Shown here: positions 63,831 through 64,000 of the stretch, piece after piece
How the letters are laid out: the number at the start of each line of letters is the position of its first letter
How positions within the stretch are numbered: position 1 is the stretch's first letter
Assembly: GCA_963576735.1 (NCBI GenBank)
Contig: OY755180.1
Coordinates: 18,628,678 to 18,692,677 of the forward strand
DNA from: Bedellia somnulentella
Taxonomy: Eukaryota > Arthropoda > Insecta > Lepidoptera > Bedelliidae
Direction: 5' to 3'
Length of the DNA: 64,000 nt
Notes under the pieces: model-generated
The model's database searches: none
What the model was told of the DNA's origin: nothing
The model's input: only the letters and a program-made list of their open reading frames with translations
Position numbers and translations under genes: made by a program

Positions 63831-64000
63831 TTTTTAGGGTTCCGTAGCCAAATGGCAAAAACGGGACCCTTATAGATTCGTCATGTCTGTCTGTCCGTCC
63901 GTCCGTCCGTATGTCACAGCCAGTTTATTCCGAAACTATAGGAACTACATTATTGGAAATTGGTGCGTAGATGTATTCTGTAAACCGCATTAAGATTTTA
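63831..64000 (+). repeat. Dispersed repeat 'GGGTTCCGTA', second copy, cut by window end
   Basis: The visible 170 bases are near-identical to the start of 61071-61707 except for fewer GTCC units and one substitution noticed ('TATAGGAAC' for 'TATAAGAAC'). Confidence 0.85.

Noticed and set aside
1..64000. CRISPR arrays, bacterial operons, rRNA genes, LTR retrotransposons, viral insertions
   Set aside because: No regularly spaced repeats with unique spacers, no ribosome-binding-site-led gene runs, no rRNA-like conserved blocks, no paired LTRs and no recognisable gag, env or other viral protein motifs were seen on either strand.

Overview
The window looks like AT-rich, repeat-packed nuclear DNA from an insect, most probably a moth or butterfly. 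This rests on established knowledge of lepidopteran repeat styles: tRNA-derived SINEs with a TTATG-type tail, the 'AGGGTTCCGTA ... CACTTGGCCGG' repeat, and the dispersed repeats ending in 'TATAATATTAGTAT'. I see no convincing host protein-coding gene, rRNA, CRISPR array or bacterial operon. Nearly every long open frame is a transposable-element protein, a broken piece of one, or an antisense shadow.

The dominant system is a LINE/SINE partnership. At 2612-6035 lies a full-length non-LTR retrotransposon of RTE type, with one uninterrupted 1039-codon endonuclease/reverse transcriptase frame and a perfect 11-bp target-site duplication (TSD). Its stop codon sits in its terminal TAAG repeat, so it has almost no 3' UTR. 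About 30 copies of a ~245-bp non-coding element (called RS here) share the LINE's 5' ~90 bases and resemble its last ~40 bases, with an unrelated middle. Several RS copies carry 8-11 bp TSDs. About fifteen 5'-truncated LINE 3' ends are also scattered through the window. A second SINE family, tRNA-headed (called TS here), has seven clear copies and several decayed ones, some nested in each other or in RS copies so that insertion order can be read.

Other mobile DNA: (1) 17957-19229, a TIR transposon with 151-bp, near-identical TGT...ACA ends and a KRBA2/Ginger-integrase-like N-terminal reading frame broken by one stop. (2) 48807-52647, a dead CR1/Jockey-group LINE with an SGNH-like ORF1 and an ORF2 in three pieces. 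(3) 57688-59981, a long-TIR element whose left half (TIR plus a cysteine-rich C-terminal coding segment) is tandemly duplicated. (4) Two foldback elements near 14.0 and 26.4 kb. (5) A minus-strand LINE reverse-transcriptase tail at 15.06-15.56 kb. (6) Two near-identical 'GGGTTCCGTA' repeats at 61.07 and 63.83 kb.

The least repeat-rich blocks are 16.4-17.95, 19.3-21.05, 22.98-26.36, 28.7-30.45, 53.45-57.69 and 61.7-63.8 kb. A few contain GC-richer unique islands, some with GTGACGTCAC palindromes and GTTGCCA motifs, which could be regulatory or conserved non-coding DNA. One 73-nt tRNA-like gene (54989-55061) has good arms except for its anticodon arm. All coordinates and matches were read by eye; no alignment or database search was run.
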